In this document: piece by piece, positions 1 to 7,667 of the stretch
How the letters are laid out: the number at the start of each line of letters is the position of its first letter
Numbering within the stretch: position 1 is the first letter of the stretch
NCBI GenBank assembly: GCA_020847775.1
Contig: JADLBI010000166.1
Location: 1-8,840, forward strand
DNA from: Opitutaceae bacterium
GTDB taxonomy: Bacteria > Verrucomicrobiota > Verrucomicrobiia > Opitutales > Opitutaceae
Length of the DNA: 8,840 nt
Direction: 5' to 3'
Program-made: the position numbers and the translations under genes
Notes under the pieces: generated by a model
Database searches by the model: none
The model's input: the letters and a program-made list of their open reading frames with translations, nothing else
Told to the model about the DNA's origin: nothing

Positions 1-2
1 CA

Positions 3-1919
3 AAATCACATTACACCGGTCACGACGCACCCGCTGCCCCCACCCGCGCTGGAGTTTTCTGGCGGCCAACGGCCAAAACCGGCTTGCTCAGTTGGCTCAC
101 CACCGTGGACCACAAGCGGATCGGTTTCCTCTACGGCGTTTTCGCGCTCTTCTTTTTCCTCGTTGGCGGGTTTGAGGCTCTCCTCATCCGCCTCCAACTC
201 GCGGTGCCCAACAACGACATCCTCACCGCGCACCAATACAACACCATGTTCACGATGCACGGCACGACCATGATCTTCTTGGCGATCATGCCGCTGTCCG
301 CCGCGTTCTTCAACTACATCATGCCGCTGCAAATCGGCGCGCGCGACGTGGCCTTCCCTCGTTTGAACGCTTTCTCACTGTGGACCTTTGTCGCCGGTGC
401 CATCATCATCAACCTAGGCTGGTTCATGAAGGACGGCGCGCCCGATGGCGGCTGGTTTGGCTACGCGCCTTTGACCTCGAAGACCTTCAACCCCGACCAC
501 TCGATCGACATGTGGGTCATGGGCCTGCAGATCCTCGGCGTCGCGTCCATTGCCGCCTCGCTTAACTTCATCGTCACCATCATCAACATGCGCGCCCCGG
601 GTATGACCATGATGCGCGTCCCCGTGTTTTCCTGGATGACCCTCGTGACCGCGTTTCTGCTCATCCTCTCCTTCCCCGCGATCACCATCGCCCTGGTTGA
701 ACTGATGATGGACCGCCTCTTCGGCACCAACTTCTTTGAAATCTCCAACGGCGGCATGCCCATCCTCTGGCAGCACTTGTTCTGGGTCTTCGGCCACCCG
801 GAGGTGTACATCCTGATTCTGCCCGCGATGGGCATCGTCTCTGAAATCCTGCCCTGTTTCTCGCGCAAGCCCCTGTTCGGTTACCCAATCGTGGTATTCT
901 CCGGCGTGACTATCGGTTTTCTCGGCTTCGCCGTGTGGAGCCACCACATGTTCACCACCGGCATGGGCACCGTCGCCACCGCGGCGTTCTCTCTCGCCAC
1001 CATGGCCATCGCGGTGCCGACCGGCGTGAAAATTTTCAACTGGATCGGCACGCTCTGGGGCGGTCATCTCAAAATGACCACACCCATGATGTTCGCCCTC
1101 GGCTTCATCTGGATGTTCATGATCGGCGGCTTCTCCGGCGTCATGCACGCCGCAGCCCCGGCCGACGCCCAGCAACAAGACAGCTACTTCGTCATCGCCC
1201 ACGTCCACTATGTGCTCATCGGCGGCTCGCTCTTCGCGCTACTGGCCGGCATCCACTATTGGTTTCCGCTCATGTTTGGCCGCAAGGTCAGCGAATTCTG
1301 GGGCAAACTCTCCTTCTGGGTCATCTTCATCGGCTTTAACGTCACGGTCTTCCCGATGCACTTCCTCGGCCTGAACGGCATGCCGCGCCGCACCTTCACC
1401 TACGACGGCAACCTCGGCTGGAACGAGCCCAACCTCATCGCCACCATCGGCGCCTTCATCCTCGGCATCGGCGTGTTCATCTACTTTGCCGTGATGGTTT
1501 ACACCTACTACAAGGGCCAGAAAGTCGGCCGCGACCCGTGGGATGGCCGCACCCTCGAGTGGTCCATTCCCAATCCCCCGCCCGAATACAACTATGCCGC
1601 CACCCCCACCGTGCATGCGCGCGACGCCTTCTGGTATGAAAAACACCACAAGCAGGAGATAGCCAAAGAGAAAGCCGAACACGCCAAGGATAACGCAGCG
1701 CACGGCGGCATTCACATGCCATTCCAATCCATCTACCCCTTCGTCGCCAGCGTCGGCTTTTTCATCATGGGACTCGGGGTCGCGGTGCTCGGGCCCGATC
1801 CGCATGTGAAGATCACGGTCGCGGCCGTCGGTTTCCTCATCATGCTCGCCGGCATCTTCATGTGGGCGCACGAAGGCAACGAGGGTTACCACATTCATCC
1901 GAAGCAGGAGGATCTTTAA
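3..1919 (+). CDS. ctaD: Cytochrome c oxidase subunit I, A1-type (5' partial)
   Basis: This is the catalytic, proton-pumping subunit of an aa3/caa3-type oxidase in the cytoplasmic membrane, carrying heme a and the heme a3-CuB site. Residues are numbered from the TTG at 84. Visible are the heme a ligand H59 (TMHGTTMIF), the CuB ligands H238 (FGHPEVY, with cross-link Y242) and H287/H288 (WSHHMF), the a3 and a ligands H373 and H375 (AHVHY), the K-channel K316, the D-channel entry Asp D88 (ARDVAFPR) and the GHPE glutamate E240. GHPEVY places it in the A1 class. After a charged linker (about 500-545) come two extra helices (about 549-570 and 577-595), as in Bacillus-type CtaD. The frame is open to the left edge: 27 more codons precede TTG84, which has no Shine-Dalgarno, so the true start probably lies outside the window. 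One oddity is Gln365 at the usual Mg-ligand His. It ends with TAA, 3 bases before ctaE. Confidence 0.97.
   Translation, partial: KSHYTGHDAPAAPTRAGVFWRPTAKTGLLSWLTTVDHKRIGFLYGVFALFFFLVGGFEALLIRLQLAVPNNDILTAHQYNTMFTMHGTTMIFLAIMPLSAAFFNYIMPLQIGARDVAFPRLNAFSLWTFVAGAIIINLGWFMKDGAPDGGWFGYAPLTSKTFNPDHSIDMWVMGLQILGVASIAASLNFIVTIINMRAPGMTMMRVPVFSWMTLVTAFLLILSFPAITIALVELMMDRLFGTNFFEISNGGMPILWQHLFWVFGHPEVYILILPAMGIVSEILPCFSRKPLFGYPIVVFSGVTIGFLGFAVWSHHMFTTGMGTVATAAFSLATMAIAVPTGVKIFNWIGTLWGGHLKMTTPMMFALGFIWMFMIGGFSGVMHAAAPADAQQQDSYFVIAHVHYVLIGGSLFALLAGIHYWFPLMFGRKVSEFWGKLSFWVIFIGFNVTVFPMHFLGLNGMPRRTFTYDGNLGWNEPNLIATIGAFILGIGVFIYFAVMVYTYYKGQKVGRDPWDGRTLEWSIPNPPPEYNYAATPTVHARDAFWYEKHHKQEIAKEKAEHAKDNAAHGGIHMPFQSIYPFVASVGFFIMGLGVAVLGPDPHVKITVAAVGFLIMLAGIFMWAHEGNEGYHIHPKQEDL
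1906..1911 (+). promoter_or_regulatory. Shine-Dalgarno of ctaE
   Basis: A full AGGAGG lies within the last codons of ctaD, 11 bases before the ctaE ATG at 1923. It supports that start and suggests coupled translation of ctaD and ctaE. It is the only perfect Shine-Dalgarno among the + strand genes of the window; the others have pyrimidine-rich leaders with none visible. Confidence 0.7.
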
Positions 1920-1922
1920 GCC

Positions 1923-2762
1923 ATGAGCAGCCACGCCGCCGCCATCGATCATCACCATGATCACACCACGAGTACGGGCATCCCGAACAAGAAACTGCTC
2001 ATGTGGGCGTTTCTCGCCTCGGACTGCATGTTCTTCGGGTGCCTTATCGCCACACACCTGATATACCGATTGCACCCGCCTCCGGGCGCGCCGGACGCCC
2101 GCAGCATCTTCTCGATCGAGCTCACCTCCTTCTCGACCTTCATTTTGCTGATGTCGTCGCTGATGATGGCGCTCGCCGTCAACGCAATCCAGAAGGGCAA
2201 CCTCAAGAGCATGCGCTGGTCGCTCCTGACTACCGTGCTCTTTGGCGCGATCTTCCTCGGTTGCCAGGTCTATGAGTTTCAGCACTTCGTCCACGCGAAG
2301 GGGTTGACCATCACCAACAGCATCCTCGGCACGACGTTCTACACCCTCACCGGCACCCACGGCACCCACGTCGCCATCGGCGTGTTCTGGCTGATTCTCA
2401 TGTATGTGCGCTCGTTCCAACCCAAGAACACCGCCGCTGACCGCGGCTGGTTCTGGCGCGGCCTGCTGCACATCGCCGCCATCATCGGGGTGGTGGTTTG
2501 CGCCATGTTCGCCGTCATTGACCTGACCCATGCCCTCCAGGCCGGCCAAGGCGTTGGTGGCTTCCTCAGCCACGGTTTCGGCTGGCTCATCGGGTTGGTC
2601 GTCAGCACCGGTCTGGCCCTCCAACTCGCGAGACCTCGCGGCCCCGTTGACTTCGGTGAAGCCAACGCCATCGACGTCGAATCCATGGGCCTGTATTGGC
2701 ACTTCGTGGACATCGTCTGGATCGTTATCTTCACCGCCGTCTATCTGCTCGAATACCTCTGA
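1923..2762 (+). CDS. ctaE: Cytochrome c oxidase subunit III
   Basis: This is the membrane subunit III of the heme-copper oxidase. It carries no redox centre and stabilises subunit I and its proton uptake. Family marks are the first helix with a SDCMFFG stretch (about 26-48), E118 in QVYEF, the GTHGTHVAIG segment with H146 and H149, and the last-helix signature GLYWHFVDIVW (256-266). Likely helices are at 26-48, 68-88, 99-116, 135-162, 183-200, 217-236 and 258-277. In ordinary five-helix bacterial subunit III the GLYWHFVD helix follows shortly after the HGTHV helix. Here roughly 75 residues with two hydrophobic segments lie between them, giving 279 residues against about 200 for the short form. 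The N-terminus is His-rich (HHHDH at 10-14). The start is fixed by the AGGAGG upstream. It ends with TGA, 7 bases before ctaF. Confidence 0.95.
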   Translation: MSSHAAAIDHHHDHTTSTGIPNKKLLMWAFLASDCMFFGCLIATHLIYRLHPPPGAPDARSIFSIELTSFSTFILLMSSLMMALAVNAIQKGNLKSMRWSLLTTVLFGAIFLGCQVYEFQHFVHAKGLTITNSILGTTFYTLTGTHGTHVAIGVFWLILMYVRSFQPKNTAADRGWFWRGLLHIAAIIGVVVCAMFAVIDLTHALQAGQGVGGFLSHGFGWLIGLVVSTGLALQLARPRGPVDFGEANAIDVESMGLYWHFVDIVWIVIFTAVYLLEYL

Positions 2763-2769
2763 TCCCTCC

Positions 2770-3105
2770 ATGAGCTCACCTACCGCCACCGTCGGGCATC
2801 ACGACGACGAAAACAAATTTCAGATCTATGTGCGTATCGCCATGCTTCTGGCGGTTATCACCGGCGTCGAGATTGTCATCATCTTCATCCCCTTCGCCAC
2901 TTGGCTAATCGTCACCAGCCTCGTTGTGCTCTCAGTGGTGAAATTTCTCTATGTGATCTTCTACTTCATGCACCTGAAGTGGGACAAGGCGTTCTGCACC
3001 ATCCTGTTCTTTATCGGCTTGGTTCTAGCCATCGGCACCACTTGGGCGCTGTTGGAGATATTCCATGTCCAGAACAGCATCCCGCTAACTTCCCTCGCGT
3101 CGTAA
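2770..3105 (+). CDS. ctaF: Cytochrome c oxidase subunit IV, prokaryotic type
   Basis: This small 111-residue membrane subunit belongs to the prokaryotic COX4/CyoD-like family and associates with subunits I and III. It has a His/Asp-rich hydrophilic N-terminus (HHDDE at 10-14) and three predicted helices at about 23-40, 44-66 and 77-97. The family signature FMHLKWDK (66-73) sits between helices two and three. The frame is open further upstream into ctaE, but those extra residues look nothing like the family, and the ATG at 2770, 7 bases after the ctaE stop, gives the normal length. No clear Shine-Dalgarno is visible, so translation is probably coupled to ctaE. The family assignment is secure from the motif, length and context; its detailed role in this complex is not visible. 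Confidence 0.92.
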   Translation: MSSPTATVGHHDDENKFQIYVRIAMLLAVITGVEIVIIFIPFATWLIVTSLVVLSVVKFLYVIFYFMHLKWDKAFCTILFFIGLVLAIGTTWALLEIFHVQNSIPLTSLAS

Positions 3106-3135
3106 CCCGGCCGCCAATTAAAACCCTCCTGACGC

Positions 3136-3957
3136 ATGGCGGCCCTTCCCGGGTCGCCTTTGCTTTTACCGATGATTGACTGGCGGCACTGGCATAACGA
3201 ACCCCACTTGATCGGTGGACTCGTCCTGCTGGGCTGGCTCTACGCCATCTTCACTGGCCCTTTGCGCGAACGCCTCGCCCCCGGCGCGGCCTATCCGCGG
3301 AAGCAAGCCTGCCGGTTTTACGCCGCCTTGGCCATCTTCTACCTCGCGGTCGGCTCCCCGCTCGACCAAGTGGGTGAACGCTACCTCTTCAGCGCGCACA
3401 TGGTGCAACACGCCCTGTTGATGTATCCCGTCCCGATTTTGATGCTCCTCGGGCTACCGTCTTGGCTAGTTGACCCTATCCTCGGCCACCCGGCACTGCG
3501 TACCATTGGCCGCATTCTCACGCTCCCTGTTATCTGCGGGCTGATTTATGTGCTCACGACCAGCTTGTGGCACGCGCCGATCCTCTACGAATGGGCCTTG
3601 CAGGATAAACTGGTGCACATCCTCGAGCACCTCATGTTCTTCGGCTGCGCGCTCTTTTACTGGTGGCCGCAACTCAGCCCCTCGCGGGTGTTTCCGCGTC
3701 GCACCTATGCCATGCAGATGCTTTTCCAGACGGGCGTCATGATCAGCCTCACCCCGCTCTATGCCTACATCACCTTCTCGCCCGATATTCTCTACCCCAC
3801 CTATGAATTCGCCCCCCGCTTAATCGCCGGGTTTTCCGCCGCCAACGACCAGCTACTTGCCGGCGTCATTATGAAAATCGGCGGGATGCTGGTCGCGCTC
3901 ACCGCGGTCGGCGTGAGCTTCTACCGCTGGTATAAACAGGTTGATGCCCGGGGCTGA
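3136..3957 (+). CDS. ctaG: Cytochrome c oxidase assembly factor CtaG (caa3 type)
   Basis: This 273-residue polytopic membrane protein belongs to the Bacillus-type CtaG family, thought to help copper delivery or assembly of caa3 oxidase. It is unrelated to the Cox11 protein that is also called CtaG. Family marks are SAHMVQHALLM (86-96; H88, H92) with the following PVPILMLLGLP, then LWHAPILYEWAL (144-155; H146), HILEHLMFFG (161-170; H161, H165) with YWWP, and a final NDQLLAGVIMK segment (237-247). The conserved histidines are candidate metal ligands. Six to seven helices are likely. The start is uncertain: an in-frame ATG at 3172 would give a protein beginning MIDWRHWHNEPH and remove 12 residues, and neither start has a clear Shine-Dalgarno. 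It lies 30 bases after ctaF as the last gene of the oxidase cluster, and its TGA lies inside a strong inverted repeat. Confidence 0.93.
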   Translation: MAALPGSPLLLPMIDWRHWHNEPHLIGGLVLLGWLYAIFTGPLRERLAPGAAYPRKQACRFYAALAIFYLAVGSPLDQVGERYLFSAHMVQHALLMYPVPILMLLGLPSWLVDPILGHPALRTIGRILTLPVICGLIYVLTTSLWHAPILYEWALQDKLVHILEHLMFFGCALFYWWPQLSPSRVFPRRTYAMQMLFQTGVMISLTPLYAYITFSPDILYPTYEFAPRLIAGFSAANDQLLAGVIMKIGGMLVALTAVGVSFYRWYKQVDARG

Positions 3958-3987
3958 GACCGCCCATGTCATGGCCGGTCTCAGCCC
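3951..3987 (+). terminator. Hairpin at the ctaG stop, probable operon end
   Basis: GGGCTGAGACCG (3951-3962) is a perfect 12-bp inverted match of CGGTCTCAGCCC (3976-3987). After one mismatch the stem can continue for four more pairs towards a 3-base loop at 3968-3970. The left arm contains the ctaG stop codon TGA (3955-3957). No run of T follows, so this is not a classical intrinsic terminator. It may stop transcription weakly, act in both directions, or protect the 3' end of the cta mRNA. It lies in the 77-base gap before the SLC13 gene, in which I see no convincing promoter. Confidence 0.5.
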
Positions 3988-4034
3988 GGCTCCCATGCTT
4001 GCCCCGGCGGAGCGACCTGTAATGCTTTGCTCCC

Positions 4035-5831
4035 ATGACTTGGGAAATCGCCCTCGTTTTCATTCTGTTGGTGTTGGCACTCGCACTTTTCGTGTGGGAG
4101 AAATTCCCGCCTGACCTCATCGCGCTGGCGCTTTTCCTCGTCATCATCACTACCGGCCTGCTGCCGCCGGACATTGCCTTCTCCGTCTTTGCCAACGCCG
4201 CGCCGATGACGATTGGAGCGATGTTCGTGCTGAGCGCGGCATTGGTGAAATGCGGCGTGGTGGATCGCCTTTCCGCGCTAATCGAGCAATCCGCCCGTCT
4301 GCCCTATCCGGTAGTTATGCTGCTGATGGTGCTCGTGGTGGCGGCCGTCTCCGCCTTCATCAACAACACCCCGGTGGTGGTGGTTTTTTTGCCGGTCATT
4401 CTGACGCTCGCCCGGCGCATGCAGATGGCGCCATCCAAATTCCTCATCCCCCTCTCCTATGCGGCGGTACTCGGCGGCACCTGCACGCTCATCGGCACCA
4501 GCACCAACCTCGTCGTCAACGGTATCATCACCGCCAAGGGCCAGCCCGGCATGAGCATGTTTGAACTCGGCTGGCTCGGCGTGCCCACCACCATCCTCGG
4601 CGCCATCTATCTGGCTACCTTCGGTAAACGCCTCCTGCCTGTGCGCGAAATGCTCTCCTCGATTCTCTCCGATGAGGAACGCCGCGAATACATCACCGAA
4701 GCCTACGTGCAGCCCGGTTCCCCTGTGCTCGACAAAACCCTCACCGAAGCCGGACTTACCCGTCAACGCGGTGTGCGTGTTATCGAGATTGTGCGCGACG
4801 GCATCGCCCTCTACCTCGATCCACAAGCTGTGCGCCTCAAGGCCGGCGACCGCCTCATCCTCGCCTGCCGCCTGAAAGGCATCGCCCACACGCGACGCCT
4901 GCAAGGTGTGGATCTCGTCGCCGAGCTCAACCTGGGCATCGAGCAGATCGCGGCCCACGAAGGCTCCCTGGTCGAGGCGGTCGTCACACCCCATTCCGCG
5001 CTGCTCGGGCACACCGTCCGCGAGGTCAATTTCCGCCAGCGCTACCGCATGGTCGTGCTCGCTCTGCATCGTCGCGGCAAAAATGTGCGCGAACAGATCG
5101 AGACGCTCCCGATCGAGGCCGGCGACGTGCTCCTCATGATGGGCACCGATCAGGCCATTGACGCCCTGCGCAACAATGATGACTTCATTTTTTTCGACCG
5201 CGCCCGCGTTTCCGCCAAACCCCAAACCGGGAAAACCATCTTGGTCCTAGGGGTGATCACCGCGGTTGTGCTCAGCTCCGCGCTGGATTGGCTACCCATC
5301 GAAATCGGTGCCCTTGCTGGCTGCGTCATCCTCTGCGCCTCGCGCTGCCTGAAACCCACTGAGGCTTACGCCTCTATCGAATGGAATCTGCTCTTCCTCA
5401 TTTATGGCATGTTGGCCATGGGTCTGGCGATGAGCCACACTGGCGCAGCTGAATGGCTGGCCGGACACATCGTGCATGGAGTGCAGGCCCTAGCCCCAGG
5501 GGCGCACGCGGGCATCATCATGCTCGCCTGCATTTATCTAGTGACTGCCATTCTCACGGAAATTCTCTCCAACAACGCGGTCGCCGCGCTCATGGCCCCC
5601 ATCGCCATCGGCGTGGCCGTCAAGCTCGGCATGGACCCGCACCCCTTCATCATCGCTGTGACTTTTGCCGCCTCCGCCGCATTCGCCACCCCCATCGGCT
5701 ACCAGACCAACACCTACGTTTACGGTGTGGGCGGTTACCGGTTTGGCGACTTCGCGAAAATCGGCCTGTCGCTAAACCTCCTGTGCTTCGTGATGGCGAT
5801 GCTCATCATCCCCCGCATCTGGCTCTTCTAA
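4035..5831 (+). CDS. SLC13-family permease with two TrkA-C domains
   Basis: This 598-residue inner-membrane transporter belongs to the SLC13/ArsB-like ion transporter group. It has two membrane halves split by a soluble insert, the layout of SAC1/SLT-type and other DASS-like permeases that usually move anions (sulfate, dicarboxylates) with Na+. Half one (about 1-200) has the NNTP motif (110-113) and GTSTNLVVNG (154-163). The cytoplasmic insert holds two TrkA-C (RCK_C) domains at about 218-290 and 303-385, probable ligand-sensing parts. Half two (about 400-598) repeats the pattern with SNNAVAALMAP (512-522) and TPIGYQTNTYVYG (552-564). The substrate cannot be read from the sequence. The start ATG gives a normal first helix (MTWEIALVFILL) but has no Shine-Dalgarno. 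The gene follows the cta hairpin by 47 bases and precedes pepF by 24, so it may be cotranscribed with the peptidase; nothing ties it to the oxidase. Confidence 0.92.
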   Translation: MTWEIALVFILLVLALALFVWEKFPPDLIALALFLVIITTGLLPPDIAFSVFANAAPMTIGAMFVLSAALVKCGVVDRLSALIEQSARLPYPVVMLLMVLVVAAVSAFINNTPVVVVFLPVILTLARRMQMAPSKFLIPLSYAAVLGGTCTLIGTSTNLVVNGIITAKGQPGMSMFELGWLGVPTTILGAIYLATFGKRLLPVREMLSSILSDEERREYITEAYVQPGSPVLDKTLTEAGLTRQRGVRVIEIVRDGIALYLDPQAVRLKAGDRLILACRLKGIAHTRRLQGVDLVAELNLGIEQIAAHEGSLVEAVVTPHSALLGHTVREVNFRQRYRMVVLALHRRGKNVREQIETLPIEAGDVLLMMGTDQAIDALRNNDDFIFFDRARVSAKPQTGKTILVLGVITAVVLSSALDWLPIEIGALAGCVILCASRCLKPTEAYASIEWNLLFLIYGMLAMGLAMSHTGAAEWLAGHIVHGVQALAPGAHAGIIMLACIYLVTAILTEILSNNAVAALMAPIAIGVAVKLGMDPHPFIIAVTFAASAAFATPIGYQTNTYVYGVGGYRFGDFAKIGLSLNLLCFVMAMLIIPRIWLF

Positions 5832-5855
5832 TCGGTTCGCTCGCCAGTCCTTCCC

Positions 5856-7340
5856 ATGTCAAACCTCGCCGACCTCCCCCGCACCTGGGATCTGACCAGT
5901 TATTTCCCCTCCCTCAACGGCCCCGAATACCAAGCCTTCAAGACCGCCCTCCACGCTGATTTGCGCGCCGCGCTTGCCGCCGCGGCCGCGCTCGCCGGAC
6001 TCGACTCCGCCAACGTCTCTCTCTGGGTCGAACAATTTCTGGCTCACGAACAACTCTCGGCTCGCCTCGGCCATCTGTCCTCCTACCTCGGCAACGTCAA
6101 CGCTGCCGACGCCGACAACGACGCGGCCAAACGCGAATCCGCCGCTCTCGCCCCCGCCGCCGCCACCTTGAGCAAACACCGTGGTGAACTGCTCCGCGCC
6201 GCTGGCGCGACGAACGATGCCATCTGGTCCACACTCACCGCGGCCCCCGCGCTGGCTGGCGCGCAGCACACACTCAACCACCTTCGCGCCGAGGCGCGGC
6301 ACCGCATGTCGCGCGCCGAGGAAGCGCTCGCCGCCGATCTCGGTGTGGATGGAATCAGCGCCTGGGGCCGACTCTACGAAAACCTCACCGGCCAGCTAAG
6401 CTTCGAGATGCATTGGCCGGACGGCCGCCATGAAACCATCCCCATGGCCCAACGCCGCGCGCTCATGGCCAACCCCGACCGCGCGGTTCGCGCCGCCGCC
6501 TTCCGTCAAGGCAATCTCGTCTGGGCCCAACACGGCGAGACGTTTGCCGCCGCGCTCAATGCCATCGCCGGCACCCGCCACACGTTTTACGCGCGCCGCG
6601 GGCAGCCCGATTTTCTCACCCGGCCCTATTTCGACGCGGCCGTGTCCGCCCAGACGATTGACGCGATGTTCCGCGCCATCGCCGCCAATCACGAGCTACC
6701 GCGCCAAGCCCTGCGCATCGGCGCCAAACTCCAAGGCACACCCGCGCTCGCGTTCTATGACCTCGAAGCGCCCCGCCCGCTCGACCCGCTGCCGCCACTC
6801 CCCTGGGCCGAGGCAGTCATCCTCGTTGATCGCGCCTTTCAATCCAGCTACCCCGCGCTCGGTGCCTATTATCGCGACTGTTTCACGCGGCGTTGGATCG
6901 AGTCCGAAAAGCGCGCCAACAAACGTTCCGGCGCCTATTGCACCGGCTCCGCCCTCACAGGCGAACAACGCGTCTTCATGACCTACGCCGACACCATGCA
7001 CGACGCCAACACCCTCGCGCATGAAATCGGTCACGCTTGGCATAGCCACGTCATCAAGGACCTCCGCCCATCCGCGCAGGATTATCCTATGACCCTCGCC
7101 GAAACCGCATCGACCTTTGCCGAAAAGATCTTCCTGCACGGCATGTTGCAGGACCCGAATCTCACGGAATCACAACGCAGCTTCCTCCTAGACCAAGAGT
7201 GCGGCAACGCCGCCTCCTATCTGCTCAACATCGCCATGCGCTATGAGTTTGAGAAGGAATTCTACACGCGTCGGCGCAACGGCGAACTCTCGGCCAAGGA
7301 ACTCTGCGAGTTGATGACGCGGATGCAGCGCAACGTTTAG
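5856..7340 (+). CDS. pepF: M3B oligoendopeptidase F-like, ended by in-frame TAG
   Basis: This is a cytosolic zinc metallopeptidase of family M3 (oligoendopeptidase F type), which cuts short peptides and recycles them. The N-terminal helical domain (about 1-200) is followed by the catalytic domain with HEIGH at 389-393 (H389 and H393 zinc ligands, E390 catalytic base) and the likely third ligand E416 in LAETAST. There is no signal peptide. The 494-residue product is about 100 short for the family and stops at TAG 7338-7340, directly after MQRNV. Family members usually continue here as QRxxYGD, and the bases after the stop encode GD and then the rest of the conserved C-terminus in the same frame (next entry). 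The full frame 5856-7667 would give about 603 residues, a normal length. The truncated form keeps the zinc site but lacks the tyrosines that stabilise the transition state in M3 enzymes, so it is probably inactive unless the amber is read through. No Shine-Dalgarno is visible. All seven other in-window genes end in TAA or TGA, as does the distal pepF frame. Confidence 0.9.
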   Translation: MSNLADLPRTWDLTSYFPSLNGPEYQAFKTALHADLRAALAAAAALAGLDSANVSLWVEQFLAHEQLSARLGHLSSYLGNVNAADADNDAAKRESAALAPAAATLSKHRGELLRAAGATNDAIWSTLTAAPALAGAQHTLNHLRAEARHRMSRAEEALAADLGVDGISAWGRLYENLTGQLSFEMHWPDGRHETIPMAQRRALMANPDRAVRAAAFRQGNLVWAQHGETFAAALNAIAGTRHTFYARRGQPDFLTRPYFDAAVSAQTIDAMFRAIAANHELPRQALRIGAKLQGTPALAFYDLEAPRPLDPLPPLPWAEAVILVDRAFQSSYPALGAYYRDCFTRRWIESEKRANKRSGAYCTGSALTGEQRVFMTYADTMHDANTLAHEIGHAWHSHVIKDLRPSAQDYPMTLAETASTFAEKIFLHGMLQDPNLTESQRSFLLDQECGNAASYLLNIAMRYEFEKEFYTRRRNGELSAKELCELMTRMQRNV

Positions 7341-7667
7341 GGCGACACGATCGCCGTAGGTGATGAGGACCCGTGGTTCTGGGCCTCCAAACTGCATTTC
7401 TTCATCACCGAGGTTTCGTTCTACAACTTCCCTTACACGTTCGGCTACTTGCTCAGCCAGGCGCTCTTCTCCGAGTTCAAAAGGCACGGCACCGCCTTCC
7501 TGCCCCGCTACGAAGCGTTTCTCCGCACCACCGGCACGGCCACCTGCGAAGACGCCGTGCGCTCCACACTCGGCTGGGACCTCACCGCCGAATCCTTCTG
7601 GACCGGAGCCATCACCTCAGCCTGCGCCCCAATCAAAGAATTCGCCCGGGTCGCCGCCAGTCGCTGA
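7341..7667 (+). pseudogene. pepF: C-terminal part of pepF beyond the amber codon
   Basis: These are 108 in-frame codons directly after the TAG, ending at TGA 7665-7667. They encode FWASKLHFFIT and then VSFYNFPYTFGYLLSQALF, the hallmark C-terminal segment of M3B oligoendopeptidases. Next come FLPRYEAFLRTTGTA and a last helix with LGWDLTAESFWTGAI, all in the expected order. In combined numbering with the amber at 495, Tyr523, Tyr527 and Tyr531 fall in the segment that carries the transition-state tyrosines of M3 enzymes. The frame shows no further stop or shift and retains G/C-rich third positions, so the interruption is recent, an error, or tolerated by read-through. No ATG or GTG start lies between the TAG and the tyrosine motif; the first possible restart is TTG at 7449, after most of it, so independent translation would not restore a useful fragment. 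Confidence 0.85.

Noticed and set aside
84..86. TTG as the real start of ctaD.
   Set aside because: No Shine-Dalgarno precedes it, and the frame is open upstream to the window edge with residues typical of a subunit I N-terminus (WRPTAKTG before LLSWLTTVDHKR).
2530..2769. Upstream extension of the ctaF frame into ctaE.
   Set aside because: The extra 80 residues do not resemble subunit IV and would overlap the conserved end of ctaE; ATG 2770 gives the normal length.
1239..2789. A 516-codon open frame on the minus strand opposite ctaD and ctaE.
   Set aside because: It is antisense to two well-recognised genes, and its predicted protein is an Asp/Glu/Gly/His-rich string without domains, as expected for the shadow of G+C-rich coding sequence.
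3999..4023. Possible promoter for the SLC13 gene, TTGCCC and TGTAAT.
   Set aside because: The spacer is only 13 bases and the second box ends 11 bases before the start codon, too close for a normal promoter.
4278..5225. A 315-codon open frame on the minus strand opposite the SLC13 permease, and a similar one at 414-1208 opposite ctaD.
   Set aside because: Both have the same shadow composition, no recognisable motif, and full overlap with confident genes.
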